From the NCBI RefSeq assembly GCF_015644665.1, contig NZ_JADOBQ010000002.1, forward strand, positions 248,001 to 312,000: a stretch of DNA of 64,000 nt, in the 5' to 3' direction. The DNA comes from Roseobacter sp. MH60115. Lineage in GTDB: Bacteria; Pseudomonadota; Alphaproteobacteria; Rhodobacterales; Rhodobacteraceae. Under the pieces are notes generated by a model. It searched no databases, had not been told where the DNA came from, and saw only the letters and a program-made list of their open reading frames with translations. Positions 7,301 to 17,482 of this stretch are shown here, in pieces; position 1 is the stretch's first letter; every line of letters begins with the position of its first letter. Position numbers and translations under genes: made by a program.

Positions 7301-8854
7301 TCAAGTGCCGCTGCGTGATCGGCCCAGGGCCTGGCGAATTTCACCGATCCGGATCGCGCCGATCAGGTGGGCGGTGCCAAAATAGGTGATCATCCCGATC
7401 CCGATCAGCACCATTAGCGCCAGTGCCCGCCACCAGGGGATACCCAGGAACGGGCTCAGGGTCACATTGGCGAACCACAGCGCGGCCCCCATGACCGCCG
7501 AGGCGATGATCATGCGCCAGATGCGGCTGCGAAAACGGGTGTCGAATTTCGCCACATCGCCGTAGCTTCTGGCCCCGGTGCCTAAAAGGGCCACCATCAC
7601 CCAGGCGGCAATTGTCGTGGCGATGGCGGGTGCGATCCAGCCCACCACGGGGGCCAACCCGATGGCCAGCGCCGCATTCACCACCATCGACACAACCGCA
7701 TAGTGAAAGGGCCGCCGGGTGTCCTCGCGCGCAAAAAACAGCGGCTGCAGGATTTTCTGCAGGACAAAGGCGGGCAGCCCGAGCCCGTAGATTGCCACGG
7801 CCACGGCGATGGCGGCGGTATCGTCCACGGTGGCAGCCCCGCGCTCAAAGAGGACAGAGACCAGCGGGAAGGGAATGATCATCAGGGCCACTGCTGCGGG
7901 GATCGTGAGGGCCAGCGAGATTTCCGCCGCCCGGCTGAGCGCGGATTTTGCGCCGGTATCATCGCGGGCCTGCAGGCGGCGCGACAGATCCGGCAGCAGC
8001 ACGACCCCCACGGCAATACCCACCACACCCAACGGGAGCTGGTAGAGCCTGTCTGCCGCAAAAAGCCACCCAACGGCCTTATCGAAATAGCTGGCGACCT
8101 GCTGACCGACCAACAGGTTGACCTGCACTACGCCGCCCGCCAGAGCCGCCGGGATGGCAACCCGGATCAACCGGCGCATCGCCGGGGTCAGGCGCGGCCG
8201 TTGTGGTTTCAGGGCAAAGCCCGCTTTGCGCACGGCGATCCACAGCAGCACGAATTGCGCGACACCCGCGACCGGAATGGCCCAGATCAGGGCCCGCGCC
8301 ACGTCGCCACCCAACCAGACCGCAGCGGCCATGGCGCCGATCAGGAAAACATTGAGCAGGACGGGCGCCGCCGCTGCCGCTGCAAAGCGTCCGGAGGCAT
8401 TCAGCATGCCTGACAGAAGGGCCGCGAGAGAGATGAAAAGCACATAGGGAAAGGCGATGCGCCCAAATTCGACAGACAGGCCGAACTGTTCCTGACCCGC
8501 AAACCCGGAGGCCAGCGCATAGATCAGCCAGGGCATCGCCGCCATCGCCACCAGCGTCAGACCGATCAGGACCGTGGCCAGACCCGCAAAGGCGTCGGAG
8601 GCAAACCCGTCCGGATCCTCCCCGCCTTCCAGCCGTTTGGAGAACATCGGCACGAACGCCATGTTGAACGCGCCTTCGGCAAAAAAACGGCGAAACATAT
8701 TGGGCAGGCGGAAGGCAACGACATAGGCCTGGTAGAGCGGCCCCGTGCCCAGCAAGGCAAGGATCATTGCATCCCGGACAAAGCCGAGGATGCGGCTCAT
8801 CAATGTCCAGCCACCGACGGTGAAGAGGCCCGACATCAGGCGGATGGGCTTCAC
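7301..8854 (-). CDS. murJ: Lipid II flippase MurJ
   Basis: Flips lipid II across the inner membrane for peptidoglycan synthesis (MOP superfamily, formerly MviN). The 517 residues carry the N-terminal signature TVGGWTLMSRILGFVRDAMI, followed by AYVVAFRLPNMFRRFFAEGAFNMAFVP, with about 14 membrane segments through the rest. Length is normal for the family. Its ATG overlaps the glnD stop by 4 bases, so it is translationally coupled to glnD. The glnD-murJ pairing is frequent in Rhodobacterales. Confidence 0.97.
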   Translation of the reverse strand: MKPIRLMSGLFTVGGWTLMSRILGFVRDAMILALLGTGPLYQAYVVAFRLPNMFRRFFAEGAFNMAFVPMFSKRLEGGEDPDGFASDAFAGLATVLIGLTLVAMAAMPWLIYALASGFAGQEQFGLSVEFGRIAFPYVLFISLAALLSGMLNASGRFAAAAAAPVLLNVFLIGAMAAAVWLGGDVARALIWAIPVAGVAQFVLLWIAVRKAGFALKPQRPRLTPAMRRLIRVAIPAALAGGVVQVNLLVGQQVASYFDKAVGWLFAADRLYQLPLGVVGIAVGVVLLPDLSRRLQARDDTGAKSALSRAAEISLALTIPAAVALMIIPFPLVSVLFERGAATVDDTAAIAVAVAIYGLGLPAFVLQKILQPLFFAREDTRRPFHYAVVSMVVNAALAIGLAPVVGWIAPAIATTIAAWVMVALLGTGARSYGDVAKFDTRFRSRIWRMIIASAVMGAALWFANVTLSPFLGIPWWRALALMVLIGIGMITYFGTAHLIGAIRIGEIRQALGRSRSGT

Positions 8855-11628
8855 TCGCGCGCCCTTTCAACGCCATCATCAATGGCCTGGCGCAGCTTCT
8901 TCTCAAGCGTGCGCTGTTTGCTGGTCGCGTAGTATTTCAGCCCGAACATATCCTTGACGTAGAAGGTATCGACCACCTGTTCGCCGTAGGTCGCGATGAC
9001 GGCATTGGCGATGTAGACATTGGCGGTGGCCAGCGTGCGCGCCAGATCATAAAGCAACCCGGGGCGGTCGCGCGTGTCCACCTCAATGATCGTGTAGATC
9101 TCTGACCCCTCGTTGTCGAAGGTGATATGCGTGGGCACCTTGAAGGCGCGCTCGCGTTTCTTGACCTTGTCGCGGGATTTCAGCGCATCGCGGGCCACGA
9201 CCTTGCCCAGCAGGGTCTTTTCGATCATCTGGCGCAGGCGGGGCAGGCGCGCGGCGTCATAAGGGTTCCCCTCCGCGTCCTGGATCCAATAGGCGTCGGT
9301 GACCATGCCGTCCTTGGTGGTGTAGCTGCGCGCATCGACCACATTCGCCCCCACCAGCGCCAATGCCCCGGCGAGGCGGGCGAAGATGCCCGGATGATCG
9401 GCCATCACGAAACAGGCGCGGGTGGCGTCGCGGTCTTCGTCCGGGTGCAGGTCGATCAGAATCTCGCCGTCTTTTATGTCGCGCAGCATCTTGGCAAAGA
9501 CCACGTGGGCGGTGACATGCAGCGCCTGCCAGTAGGGATCGTAGTGGCGCGCGGTCTCTGCCTGCAGTTCCTTGCGGGGCCAGTCGCTGAGCGCCTCGCG
9601 CAGGGCGCGTTTCGCCTCCGTGCCCCGATTTTCGCGGTTGAGGTCTTCCAGCCCCGTCTCCAGCGCCCGTTGCGTCTGGCGGTAAAGGGCGCGGATCAGC
9701 ACGGCCTTCCAGTTGTTCCAGGTATTCGGCCCCACGCCACGGATGTCGCAGACCGTCAGCACACAAAGCAGATCAAGCCGTTTGACGGTCTGCACCGCCT
9801 TGGCAAAGTCGCGCACGGTGCGTGGATCGGCGATATCGCGTTTCTGTGCCATGTCCGACATCAGCAGATGATAGCGCACCAGCCACTCTACCGTATCGGT
9901 GTCGGCCTTGTTCAGGCCAAGGCGCGGGGCGATCTTGCGCGCCATCTGCGCGCCGAGAATGGAATGGTCCTCGGACCGCCCCTTGCCGATGTCGTGGATC
10001 AGCAGCGCGGTATAGAGCACCTTGCGGTCCACGCCGCGTTTTAGGATCGAGGAGGCGACCGGCAGGTCTTCCTCCAGCTCACCCCGCTCGATCTGCGCCA
10101 GGTTCTTGATGCATTGGATGATGTGCTCATCCACGGTGTAGCTGTGATACATGTTGAATTGCATCAACGCGACGATCGGTTCGAACTCGGGGACAAAGGC
10201 CCCGAGCACCCCCAACTCGTTCATCCGTCTGAGCGCACGTTCCGGGTTGCCGTGTTTCAACAACAGATCAAAGAAAATCCGCTGTGCCTCGGGAGCGGTC
10301 CGCACCTCATCGTCGATGAGATGCAGGTTGGATTTGATAAGACGCATGGCATCTGGGTGGATCAGCATGCCTGTGCGCAGTGCTTCCTCGAAGAGGCGCA
10401 GCAGGTTCAGTTTGTCGGAGAGAAAGACAGTGTCATCTTTGATCGCGATGCGGTTGTTGACCACCATGTAGTTGGCTTTGACCCGGGGGCGCCGCCTGAA
10501 AATCCGCTCCAGAATGGGCTCCGCCTTGACGTGGTCGGCTTCCAGTTTGGTCAGGAAGATGCGGGTCAGATCGCCCACTTCCGTGGCATGCAGAAAATAG
10601 TGCTGCATGAACACCTCAACCGCGCGGCGGCCCCTGGTGTCCTCGTATCCCATCGCATCGGCCACCTGCACCTGCATGTCAAAGGTCAGCTGTTCAGAGG
10701 CACGTTTCGACAACAGGTGCAGATGCCCACGCACCGCCCAGAGGAAATCCTCCGCAGCCGCAAAACCGCGCAATTCGTCTTCGGTGAAGACACCGAGGTT
10801 CACCAGATCGGCGACGTCCCGCACGTTATGAACGTATTTCGCGATCCAATAGAGCGATTGCAGGTCGCGCAACCCGCCCTTGCCCTCCTTCACATTGGGC
10901 TCCACGACGTAACGCTGGCCCTGCTTGATATGACGGTTTTCGCGTTCGGCCAGCTTGGCCTCGATGAATTCACGTTCGGACCCGGCAAAAAGATCCTTGC
11001 GCAGCCGTTGCGCCAGCGTGTCCGCCAGCGCCTGATCGCCCGCCAGATAGCGTTGTTCTAGCATCGCGGTGCGGATGGTGAAATCGTCGGCGCCGAGACG
11101 CAGACATTCTTTGACCGTCCGGCTGGCATGGCCGACCTTCAGTTTCAGATCCCACAGGATGTAGAGCATGGATTCAATCACGCTCTCCGCCCAGGCGGTG
11201 ATCTTGTAGGGCGTCAGAAACAGCAGATCGACGTCCGAAAAGGGCGCCATTTCCCCGCGCCCGTACCCCCCGACCGCAATCACCGCGAGGTGTTCGCTGG
11301 CCGTCGGGTTGGGTTTGGGGTGCAGCACCTCGCGGGCCACGTGGAGGGCGGATGTCACCAGTTGGTCGGTGAGGTAGGTATAGGCGCGTGTCATCGGACG
11401 GGCGTCAAAGGGGCGTTCGGCGAAGGCCGCCGCGATGCAAGCGCGCCCCTCTTTCTGGCGGGCGCGCAACAGGTCCACGGCGGCCGTACGGATATCACCG
11501 GGGGTGGTTTGCCCGGCAAGAGCAGACGTCAGCTCGTCATGGAAGGATGCCCTGTGAAAGATCAGGTCGGGAGCACAGATTAACCCCTCCACCGGAGGTG
11601 CATCGATCTGCTGAACTGGAAGGGACAT
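8851..11628 (-). CDS. glnD: [Protein-PII] uridylyltransferase/uridylyl-removing enzyme
   Basis: This 925-residue bifunctional nitrogen sensor modifies and demodifies PII proteins in response to glutamine. The nucleotidyltransferase motif GGYGRGEMAPFSDVDLLF is at residues 120-137, with the catalytic G..R......SD.D. The HD hydrolase motif LLIHDIGKG is near residue 545, with HH-type residues downstream. Two ACT domains (about 735-810 and 845-920) include FARLAGALALVGANVVDARS and RPGLLYDLARTLATANVYIA. All parts are present, so it should be active. It lies 9 bases after the PBP-activator gene and overlaps murJ. Confidence 0.97.
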   Translation of the reverse strand: MSLPVQQIDAPPVEGLICAPDLIFHRASFHDELTSALAGQTTPGDIRTAAVDLLRARQKEGRACIAAAFAERPFDARPMTRAYTYLTDQLVTSALHVAREVLHPKPNPTASEHLAVIAVGGYGRGEMAPFSDVDLLFLTPYKITAWAESVIESMLYILWDLKLKVGHASRTVKECLRLGADDFTIRTAMLEQRYLAGDQALADTLAQRLRKDLFAGSEREFIEAKLAERENRHIKQGQRYVVEPNVKEGKGGLRDLQSLYWIAKYVHNVRDVADLVNLGVFTEDELRGFAAAEDFLWAVRGHLHLLSKRASEQLTFDMQVQVADAMGYEDTRGRRAVEVFMQHYFLHATEVGDLTRIFLTKLEADHVKAEPILERIFRRRPRVKANYMVVNNRIAIKDDTVFLSDKLNLLRLFEEALRTGMLIHPDAMRLIKSNLHLIDDEVRTAPEAQRIFFDLLLKHGNPERALRRMNELGVLGAFVPEFEPIVALMQFNMYHSYTVDEHIIQCIKNLAQIERGELEEDLPVASSILKRGVDRKVLYTALLIHDIGKGRSEDHSILGAQMARKIAPRLGLNKADTDTVEWLVRYHLLMSDMAQKRDIADPRTVRDFAKAVQTVKRLDLLCVLTVCDIRGVGPNTWNNWKAVLIRALYRQTQRALETGLEDLNRENRGTEAKRALREALSDWPRKELQAETARHYDPYWQALHVTAHVVFAKMLRDIKDGEILIDLHPDEDRDATRACFVMADHPGIFARLAGALALVGANVVDARSYTTKDGMVTDAYWIQDAEGNPYDAARLPRLRQMIEKTLLGKVVARDALKSRDKVKKRERAFKVPTHITFDNEGSEIYTIIEVDTRDRPGLLYDLARTLATANVYIANAVIATYGEQVVDTFYVKDMFGLKYYATSKQRTLEKKLRQAIDDGVERARE

Positions 11629-11637
11629 GAGCCTGCC

Positions 11638-12819
11638 TTAGAAACCTGCGCCGCCGAAGGATTGAGGGGCGGGGCTGAGAATGGTGACCTGGGCATCCGT
11701 AATCGTGGCCACCGCGAGGCCGCGTTCGTTAGTGCCATCCGCGCGCAGCCGGAAGATACCGCTGGCGCCCCGGAAACCCGCACCCTGCGTCAGGGCCGCC
11801 CCGGTTAGCGCGTCGGATTTGCCCTGGCTCACCAGTGCGCCAATTGCGGCGATCCCGTCAAAGGCCAATCCGCCAATGGGATGGGGAACGCCACCATAGG
11901 CGCCCTGGTACTGAGCACTGAAAGTTGCGGAGGCTGCAGGATCAGGGACTGCAAACCAGCCACCCTGTACCCCGGGCAGGCTGAGCGTCTGGGGTGGAAT
12001 GTCCCAGCGGGTCAATCCGATGAATTGCGATGTTTCCGACGTTACCCCGGCCTCGGGCAGGAGCTGGGAGAGCAGCGGCAGCGCGCTCGCCGTGTCGGTG
12101 GTCATGAAAATGGCGTCCGCAGCGTTTCCTTCGACCGCGGATTTAATCTGCGGAATGGCTGCGATCACATCTTGTTGTGAGAGAGCGTACCCGATGGTTC
12201 CAACGACAGAAGCACCCTGTGCTGCCACCGCGCGGGAAATGGCATCCCGGCCCTGGGTGCCAGCAGAATCCTGCCCATGCACGACGACGAACCGCTGCTT
12301 GCCCTGAGACCGGGCATAGCCAACCATGCGGTTGGCGGTGTTCTGAAAGGTTGGCCCCAGCACAAAGACGTTGCCGCCGGCGATGGCCGCATTGTTCGAG
12401 AAGGACAGCACGGCCACGTTGTCACCGGCGACCGCGTTCCCCACGGCATTGGCCGAGGCCGCATAGACCGGTCCGAGGATGATTTTTGCCCCGTCATCAA
12501 CCGCCTGCCGCGCCTGCGCGGCGGCTGTGCCCGCGTCACCTGCGGTTGAATACACCCGCAGGTCGATTGTCGCGCCATTCAAGTCGCGCATTGCAAGACG
12601 GGCTGCGTTTTCAAGGCTTTGCGATAGCAACTCGTCGGTTGTAATCCCGGAGCCACCGGGCACCAGCAGCGCAACCGGCACCGCATCGCCCGTGTTGATG
12701 CTGGGCCCACCGCCAAAGCCGGCGGTGGGAATGGTGTCACAGGCCGCGAGCGCCAAAGCGACAAAGGGCAGGGCGATGAACTGCACGACCTTGCGGGCGG
12801 ATGGGAAAACGGCAAACAT
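11638..12819 (-). CDS. Penicillin-binding protein activator, LppC/LpoA-like lipoprotein
   Basis: This 393-residue protein has a lipoprotein signal (FIALPFVALALAACDT, cysteine about residue 27) and a type-1 periplasmic-binding fold: PVALLVPGGSG, AKIILGPVYAASA, VLSFSNNAAIAGGNVFVLG and AFDGIAAIGALV. This matches the LppC/LpoA family, outer-membrane lipoproteins that activate PBP1A in gammaproteobacteria. Alphaproteobacterial members are less studied and this one lacks the long N-terminal TPR region of E. coli LpoA. The start at MFAVFPSARKVV is favoured over 12837. It is divergent from rsmI with 84 bases between. Confidence 0.87.
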   Translation of the reverse strand: MFAVFPSARKVVQFIALPFVALALAACDTIPTAGFGGGPSINTGDAVPVALLVPGGSGITTDELLSQSLENAARLAMRDLNGATIDLRVYSTAGDAGTAAAQARQAVDDGAKIILGPVYAASANAVGNAVAGDNVAVLSFSNNAAIAGGNVFVLGPTFQNTANRMVGYARSQGKQRFVVVHGQDSAGTQGRDAISRAVAAQGASVVGTIGYALSQQDVIAAIPQIKSAVEGNAADAIFMTTDTASALPLLSQLLPEAGVTSETSQFIGLTRWDIPPQTLSLPGVQGGWFAVPDPAASATFSAQYQGAYGGVPHPIGGLAFDGIAAIGALVSQGKSDALTGAALTQGAGFRGASGIFRLRADGTNERGLAVATITDAQVTILSPAPQSFGGAGF

Positions 12820-12903
12820 ATGCGGATACTCCAGCAATCAGAATTCAGGCGCTCGGAAGCGCGGTTGCGGCAATCATAGACGTCAGGAAAGGCGGGTCCA
12901 GCG

Positions 12904-13761
12904 TTGAATTACCAAAAGGTGCCTTTGCGCGCGGGCCTGTATTTCGTGGGTGTGCCGATCGGAACGGCGCGTGATATCACCCTGCGGGCGCTGGATGTTC
13001 TGGCATCGGCGGATGTTTTGGCGGCGGAAGATACCCGCAGTCTGCGCCGCCTGATGGATATTCATGGCATCCCGCTGACGAGCAGGCCGCTGGTGGCGCT
13101 GCACGATCACAGCAAGGATGGCGTGACGCAGCGCTTGCTGAGCGCCGTGGCGGAAGGCCAATCTGTTGCCTATGCATCCGAGGCGGGGATGCCGCTCATC
13201 GCGGACCCGGGCTTCGAATTGAGCCGGGCCGCAGGAGAGGCGGGGGTGATGCAGACCTGCGCGCCCGGTCCATCGGCTATCCTCACGGCGCTGGTTCTGG
13301 CCGGCTTGCCGACAGATGCCTTTCACTTCTCCGGTTTCCTGCCCAATGCCAAGGCGGCGCGGCGGGGGGCATTGGACGCGCTGAGAGAGGTGCCAGGCAC
13401 CTTGGTCTTTTACGAATCCGCCAAGCGGCTGGCGGCCATGCTCTCCGACGCGCGTGATGCCCTGGGCGCTGAGCGGCAGGCCGCAGTGTGCCGCGAGTTG
13501 ACCAAGAAGTTTGAAGAGGTGCGGCGCGGAACCCTCGCCGAGCTGGCCGATGCCTACGCGGGGACAAGCGTCAAGGGCGAGATTGTCGTGCTGATCGACC
13601 GGAACCGTTCAGAAACTGTTAGCCAAGATGGCCTAGAAGAAGACCTGAGCCGGGCCTTGCAGTCCATGTCCATGCGGGACGCGGTCGATATGGTGGCCAA
13701 GGCGCATGATGTTCCGCGCCGTCAGGTCTACCAGATGGCGCTGACACTTTCGAAAGGGTGA
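12904..13761 (+). CDS. rsmI: 16S rRNA (cytidine(1402)-2'-O)-methyltransferase
   Basis: Methylates the ribose of C1402 in the ribosomal P-site region. The 285 residues have the tetrapyrrole-methylase-type fold: GLYFVGVPIGTARDITLRAL, LAAEDTRSLRRL, ASEAGMPLIADPGFEL, PGPSAILTALVLAGLPTDAF and FSGFLP. The start is a TTG at 12904, preceded by AAGGCGGG; a GTG at 12919 is a possible alternative. It is the first gene of a plus-strand run (rsmI, yraN-type, gshB), and the common divergent arrangement with the LppC-like gene is kept. Confidence 0.94.
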   Translation: MNYQKVPLRAGLYFVGVPIGTARDITLRALDVLASADVLAAEDTRSLRRLMDIHGIPLTSRPLVALHDHSKDGVTQRLLSAVAEGQSVAYASEAGMPLIADPGFELSRAAGEAGVMQTCAPGPSAILTALVLAGLPTDAFHFSGFLPNAKAARRGALDALREVPGTLVFYESAKRLAAMLSDARDALGAERQAAVCRELTKKFEEVRRGTLAELADAYAGTSVKGEIVVLIDRNRSETVSQDGLEEDLSRALQSMSMRDAVDMVAKAHDVPRRQVYQMALTLSKG

Positions 13762-13764
13762 CGC

Positions 13765-14145
13765 ATGACCTCTCTCGCGCAGCCGGTATCCCGGGGGCAG
13801 ATGGCGCATCACGCGGGCAGCGCTGCGGAAACAGCGGTGGCGCGTCACTATGAAATGCTGGGGTTTCAGGTGGTCGACCAGAGGTGGCGCGGTGAAGGGG
13901 GTGAAATCGACCTGATCGTGCAGGACCCCGACAGGGTGGTCTTTGTCGAAGTAAAGCAGAGCCGCAGTTTTGCCGCGGCGGCTCTCCGGCTAGGCAAGCG
14001 CCAAAGGGCGCGTATTTTCGCATCTGCTGCCGAATATCTGGGGAAGCTGCCCAACGGCTCCCTCACGGAAGCGCGTTTCGACGTTGCACTTGTGAACGGC
14101 ATCGGCGAGGTGCAAATCCTTGAAAACGCCTTTGGCGAGAGTTGA
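13765..14145 (+). CDS. YraN/UPF0102 family nuclease-like protein
   Basis: This 126-residue protein has the restriction-endonuclease-like fold of UPF0102: AAETAVARHYEMLGFQVVDQRWR, then GGEIDLIVQDPDRVVFVEVK, which carries the PD-(D/E)xK-type E...D...E.K residues, then Q-R-containing KRQRARIFASAAEYL. The family often sits directly after rsmI, as here (3 bases apart). Cellular substrate is unknown; Holliday-junction-resolvase-like function has been proposed for the fold only. Confidence 0.92.
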   Translation: MTSLAQPVSRGQMAHHAGSAAETAVARHYEMLGFQVVDQRWRGEGGEIDLIVQDPDRVVFVEVKQSRSFAAAALRLGKRQRARIFASAAEYLGKLPNGSLTEARFDVALVNGIGEVQILENAFGES

Positions 14146-14217
14146 TCTTCTGCCCGCATGGGCATTGAACCTTTCCTGCTGCTGGGTCATTTAAAGGCGA
14201 GCAACGCAGGAGCCGCC

Positions 14218-15153
14218 ATGAAGATCGCCTTTCAGATGGACCCGATCGGGGACGTGGATATCAACGCTGACAGCTCCTTTCGGCTTGCCGAAGAAGCGCA
14301 GGCGCGCGGCCATGAGTTGTTTTTCTACTCGCCCGACCATCTTGCCTATCAGGAGGGGCGCATCACGGCGCGCGGCCATGATCTGCGGGTGCAGCGGGTG
14401 CAGGGAGAGCACGCGCAACTTGGACATGCCCGTGAAGTGGATCTGGCAGGGTTCGATGTGATCTGGCTGCGCCAGGACCCGCCTTTCGACATGCACTACA
14501 TCACTTCCACCCATCTGCTGGATCGTTTGACGCCGGAAGTTCTGGTGGTGAATGACCCGTTCTGGGTGCGGAACTATCCGGAAAAACTGCTGGTGCTCGA
14601 CTTCCCCGATCTGACGCCGCCAACAAGCATCGCGCGCGATCTGACGACGATCAAAGCCTTCAAGGAAAAGCACGGCGATATCATCCTCAAGCCGCTTTAC
14701 GGGAATGGCGGGGCGGGTGTTTTCCGCCTGGATGCGAACGACCTTAACCTGTCATCGCTCTATGAGCTGTTCACCGGGTTCTCGCGCGAGCCGCTGATCG
14801 TGCAGAAATTCCTGCCGGCGGTTTCGAAGGGGGACAAGCGGGTGATCCTCGTGGATGGTGAGCCGGTCGGTGCCATCAACCGGGTGCCTGCAGCGGGGGA
14901 GACACGCTCCAACATGCATGTGGGCGGGCGGCCTGAAAAGATCGGACTGACGGCGCGCGATCAGGAGATCTGTGCGGCAATCGGACCGTTGCTGAAAGAA
15001 AAGGGTCAGATCTTTGTCGGGATCGATGTCATTGGGGACTACCTGACGGAGATCAACGTCACTTCGCCAACCGGCATTCAGGAACTGGAACGGTTTGATG
15101 GTGTAAACATTGCTGGCAAAATCTGGGAAGCCATCGAGGCGCGTCGCGCCTAG
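14218..15153 (+). CDS. gshB: Glutathione synthase
   Basis: Joins gamma-glutamylcysteine and glycine with ATP in the last step of glutathione synthesis. The 311 residues form an ATP-grasp enzyme with [52 protein letters not shown] (the flexible P-loop), and [21 protein letters not shown] (Mg-binding Glu and Asn). The open frame begins at 14158; the ATG at 14218 has a GCAGGAG site and matches the family's MKIAFQ start. Its stop overlaps the opposite-strand comM stop (CTAG). Confidence 0.97.
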   Translation: MKIAFQMDPIGDVDINADSSFRLAEEAQARGHELFFYSPDHLAYQEGRITARGHDLRVQRVQGEHAQLGHAREVDLAGFDVIWLRQDPPFDMHYITSTHLLDRLTPEVLVVNDPFWVRNYPEKLLVLDFPDLTPPTSIARDLTTIKAFKEKHGDIILKPLYGNGGAGVFRLDANDLNLSSLYELFTGFSREPLIVQKFLPAVSKGDKRVILVDGEPVGAINRVPAAGETRSNMHVGGRPEKIGLTARDQEICAAIGPLLKEKGQIFVGIDVIGDYLTEINVTSPTGIQELERFDGVNIAGKIWEAIEARRA

Positions 15154-16664
15154 GCATCGGCGGGGCTTGCCAATCGGAAGCTGATGGCCTCCGCGACGTG
15201 GGGGCGCTGCACGGTGTCGGCACCTTCCAAATCGGCAATGGTGCGCGCGACGCGCATGACGCGGTGGTATCCGCGGGCCGACAATCTGAACCGCTCCGCT
15301 GCCCGTAGCAGCAGATCGCGGCCCTCCGCGTCGGGTGTCGCGATTTCCTCCAAGGCCTCGCCTGCGGCATCGGCATTTGAGCGCATGTCGGACCTGTCGC
15401 CAAACCGGGCCTGTTGCACCGCCTGAGCCGCTGCGACCCGTGCGGCGACGGTGCTGGATTTCTCGCCATTGGCGGGCAGGTCCAGGTCCGTATAGGCGAC
15501 GGGGGGCACATCGACGCGCAAGTCGAACCGGTCCATCAACGGCCCGGAGATCCGGCCCAGATAATCTTCTCCGCACTGCGGGACACGGGCGCAGGCGCGT
15601 TCCGGGTCGGCTAGATAGCCACACTTGCAGGGGTTCGCTGCCGCCACCAGCATGAAGCGACAGGGATACCGGACATGTGCATTGGCGCGCGAAATCATGA
15701 CCTCACCGGTCTCAATTGGCTGGCGCAGTGTTTCCAGGACGTTTCGCTGGTATTCGGGAAACTCATCCATGAAGAGCACGCCGTTGTGGGCCAGCGACAC
15801 TTCACCCGGCTTCGCCAGGCGCCCGCCGCCGATGATCGCCGCCATGGAGGAGGTGTGATGCGGATCGCGAAAGGGCCGGTCGCGGGTGATGCCGCCTTCG
15901 TCCAACAGACCGGCGACCGAGTGGATCATCGAGGTTTCCAGCGCCTCCAGCGCTGTCATCGGGGGCAGGATGCCGGGCAGGCGCTGCGCCAACATGGATT
16001 TGCCAGACCCCGGTGTGCCGATGAAGATCAGGTGGTGGCGCCCGGCGGCGGCAATTTCCAACGCGCGTTTGGCGCGCTCCTGCCCTTTGACTTCTGACAG
16101 GTCTTCGGTCAGTGCAGAAGCCGCGACTTCCCCCGGTTGAGCTTGCGCAATCGGCACCTGCCCGGTGAAATGGCGCACCACATCGCCGAGTGACCTGGCA
16201 GCAATCACCCTTGCGTCGCTGACCCATGCGGCCTCTTTTCCGCACTCTTCGGGACAAAGCAGGCCGAACCCTTCGGCGGCGGCCGTCATGGCGGCGGGCA
16301 ATGCCCCTGTGACGGGCACGATCTTGCCGTCCAGCGATAGCTCCCCCAAAGCCACGACGGATTGCGTGATGTCGCGCGGGATAATCTCAAGTGCTGCGAG
16401 CAGCGAGACAGCAATCGGAAGATCGAAATGGCTGCCTTCCTTCGGCAAATCTGCCGGGCTGAGGTTGATGGTGACTTTCTTCGACGGAAAGGCGATGGCC
16501 ATGCAGGAGAGAGCCGCGCGCACGCGCTCCTTGGCTTCGGAAACGGCCTTGTCGGGCAGGCCGACGATGCTGAACCCCGGCAAACCGGGTGCGAGCGAAC
16601 ATTGCACTTCGACAAGGCAGGCTTCCACCCCGCGAAACGCAACCGAATGTGCCACCGAGACCAA
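15150..16664 (-). CDS. comM: YifB/ComM family Mg-chelatase-like AAA ATPase
   Basis: This 504-residue protein has an N-terminal Lon-protease-like S5 domain ([26 protein letters not shown]), a Mg-chelatase AAA module with Walker [10 protein letters not shown] and Walker [11 protein letters not shown], a zinc-type cysteine group (NPCKCGY...[11 protein letters not shown]), and the C-terminal Mg-chelatase segment [21 protein letters not shown]. ComM is a hexameric branch-migration helicase that helps integrate DNA taken up by transformation. The frame begins with a TTG codon; the first residues [14 protein letters not shown] fit the family, so the start is accepted with caution. Confidence 0.93.
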   Translation of the reverse strand: MVSVAHSVAFRGVEACLVEVQCSLAPGLPGFSIVGLPDKAVSEAKERVRAALSCMAIAFPSKKVTINLSPADLPKEGSHFDLPIAVSLLAALEIIPRDITQSVVALGELSLDGKIVPVTGALPAAMTAAAEGFGLLCPEECGKEAAWVSDARVIAARSLGDVVRHFTGQVPIAQAQPGEVAASALTEDLSEVKGQERAKRALEIAAAGRHHLIFIGTPGSGKSMLAQRLPGILPPMTALEALETSMIHSVAGLLDEGGITRDRPFRDPHHTSSMAAIIGGGRLAKPGEVSLAHNGVLFMDEFPEYQRNVLETLRQPIETGEVMISRANAHVRYPCRFMLVAAANPCKCGYLADPERACARVPQCGEDYLGRISGPLMDRFDLRVDVPPVAYTDLDLPANGEKSSTVAARVAAAQAVQQARFGDRSDMRSNADAAGEALEEIATPDAEGRDLLLRAAERFRLSARGYHRVMRVARTIADLEGADTVQRPHVAEAISFRLASPADA

Positions 16665-16741
16665 AACACCCCTCCATTCCGACGTGGTTAATCGGTACGT
16701 GAGGGGTGTTTACGAAAGGTTAATAGGTGCGGTGGTCCCGG

Positions 16742-17422
16742 TCACACAGGCCAGTCCGCCAAAGGGACAACCATCGGGTAAGGAAACGGATCGTATCTGG
16801 TCTTCAAACCGTCGGCGCGCCAGGTCTTGAAGGCAGGATCGTCGATCACTTTCATGCAATAGGCGCGGCTGGCCTGCGAGACCGGCAGGTCATAGCCGAT
16901 GATCCGCGCGGCAACGGGGGCGTAGAATACATCCGCGAGGCAATAGTCGCCCATCAGCCATCCGTCTTTTGCCCCTGACAGCGCACGGGCAGAGGACCAG
17001 ATATCTTCAAGGCGGTCCAGATTGGCCATCACGGCGTCCGAGGCTTCAAAGCCTTTGTTGACATGCTGCAGCTGCATTGGACAGGCGTCACGCAGGGCCG
17101 CAAAGCCCGATGCCATCTCTGCGCTGATCCAGCGCGCGCGGGCCCGCAGATGCGCTTCAGCTGGCCAGAAACCGGCCTCCGGGTGCCGCTCCGCCAGCGT
17201 TTCGGCCATCGCGAGTGTCTCACCGATGATATCGCCATCCGGCGTCTTGAGCACCGGCACCAGCCGCGCCGGTGCCAGCGGCGCGAGGTCTGCCGCCATC
17301 GTGCCGCTGTAAAGCCCTACCAGATGGGTCCGGTAAGACAGGCCAAATTTTTCCATCATCAGCCAACCCCTGAGGGACCAGCTGGAGAAGGTGCGATCGC
17401 CGATATACAAGTCATAGGTCAT
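16742..17422 (-). CDS. Glutathione S-transferase family protein
   Basis: This 226-residue protein begins with a thioredoxin-fold N-terminal GST domain (YDLYIGDRTFSSWSLRGWLMM, with the catalytic Ser in SSWS, then LVPVLKTPDGDIIGETLAMAETLAE giving the cis-Pro and Glu/Thr glutathione contacts) and ends in an all-helical domain. Ser-type active sites and this length fit the maleylacetoacetate isomerase/zeta-like GSTs, though the substrate is unknown. It is a single gene on the minus strand between comM and the cobalamin pair. Confidence 0.9.
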   Translation of the reverse strand: MTYDLYIGDRTFSSWSLRGWLMMEKFGLSYRTHLVGLYSGTMAADLAPLAPARLVPVLKTPDGDIIGETLAMAETLAERHPEAGFWPAEAHLRARARWISAEMASGFAALRDACPMQLQHVNKGFEASDAVMANLDRLEDIWSSARALSGAKDGWLMGDYCLADVFYAPVAARIIGYDLPVSQASRAYCMKVIDDPAFKTWRADGLKTRYDPFPYPMVVPLADWPV

Positions 17423-17482
17423 GGGGATGACGTTATCTTTTCGGCAGGGCCGGGATCAAACGAACTCTTGTGACGTGCCGGA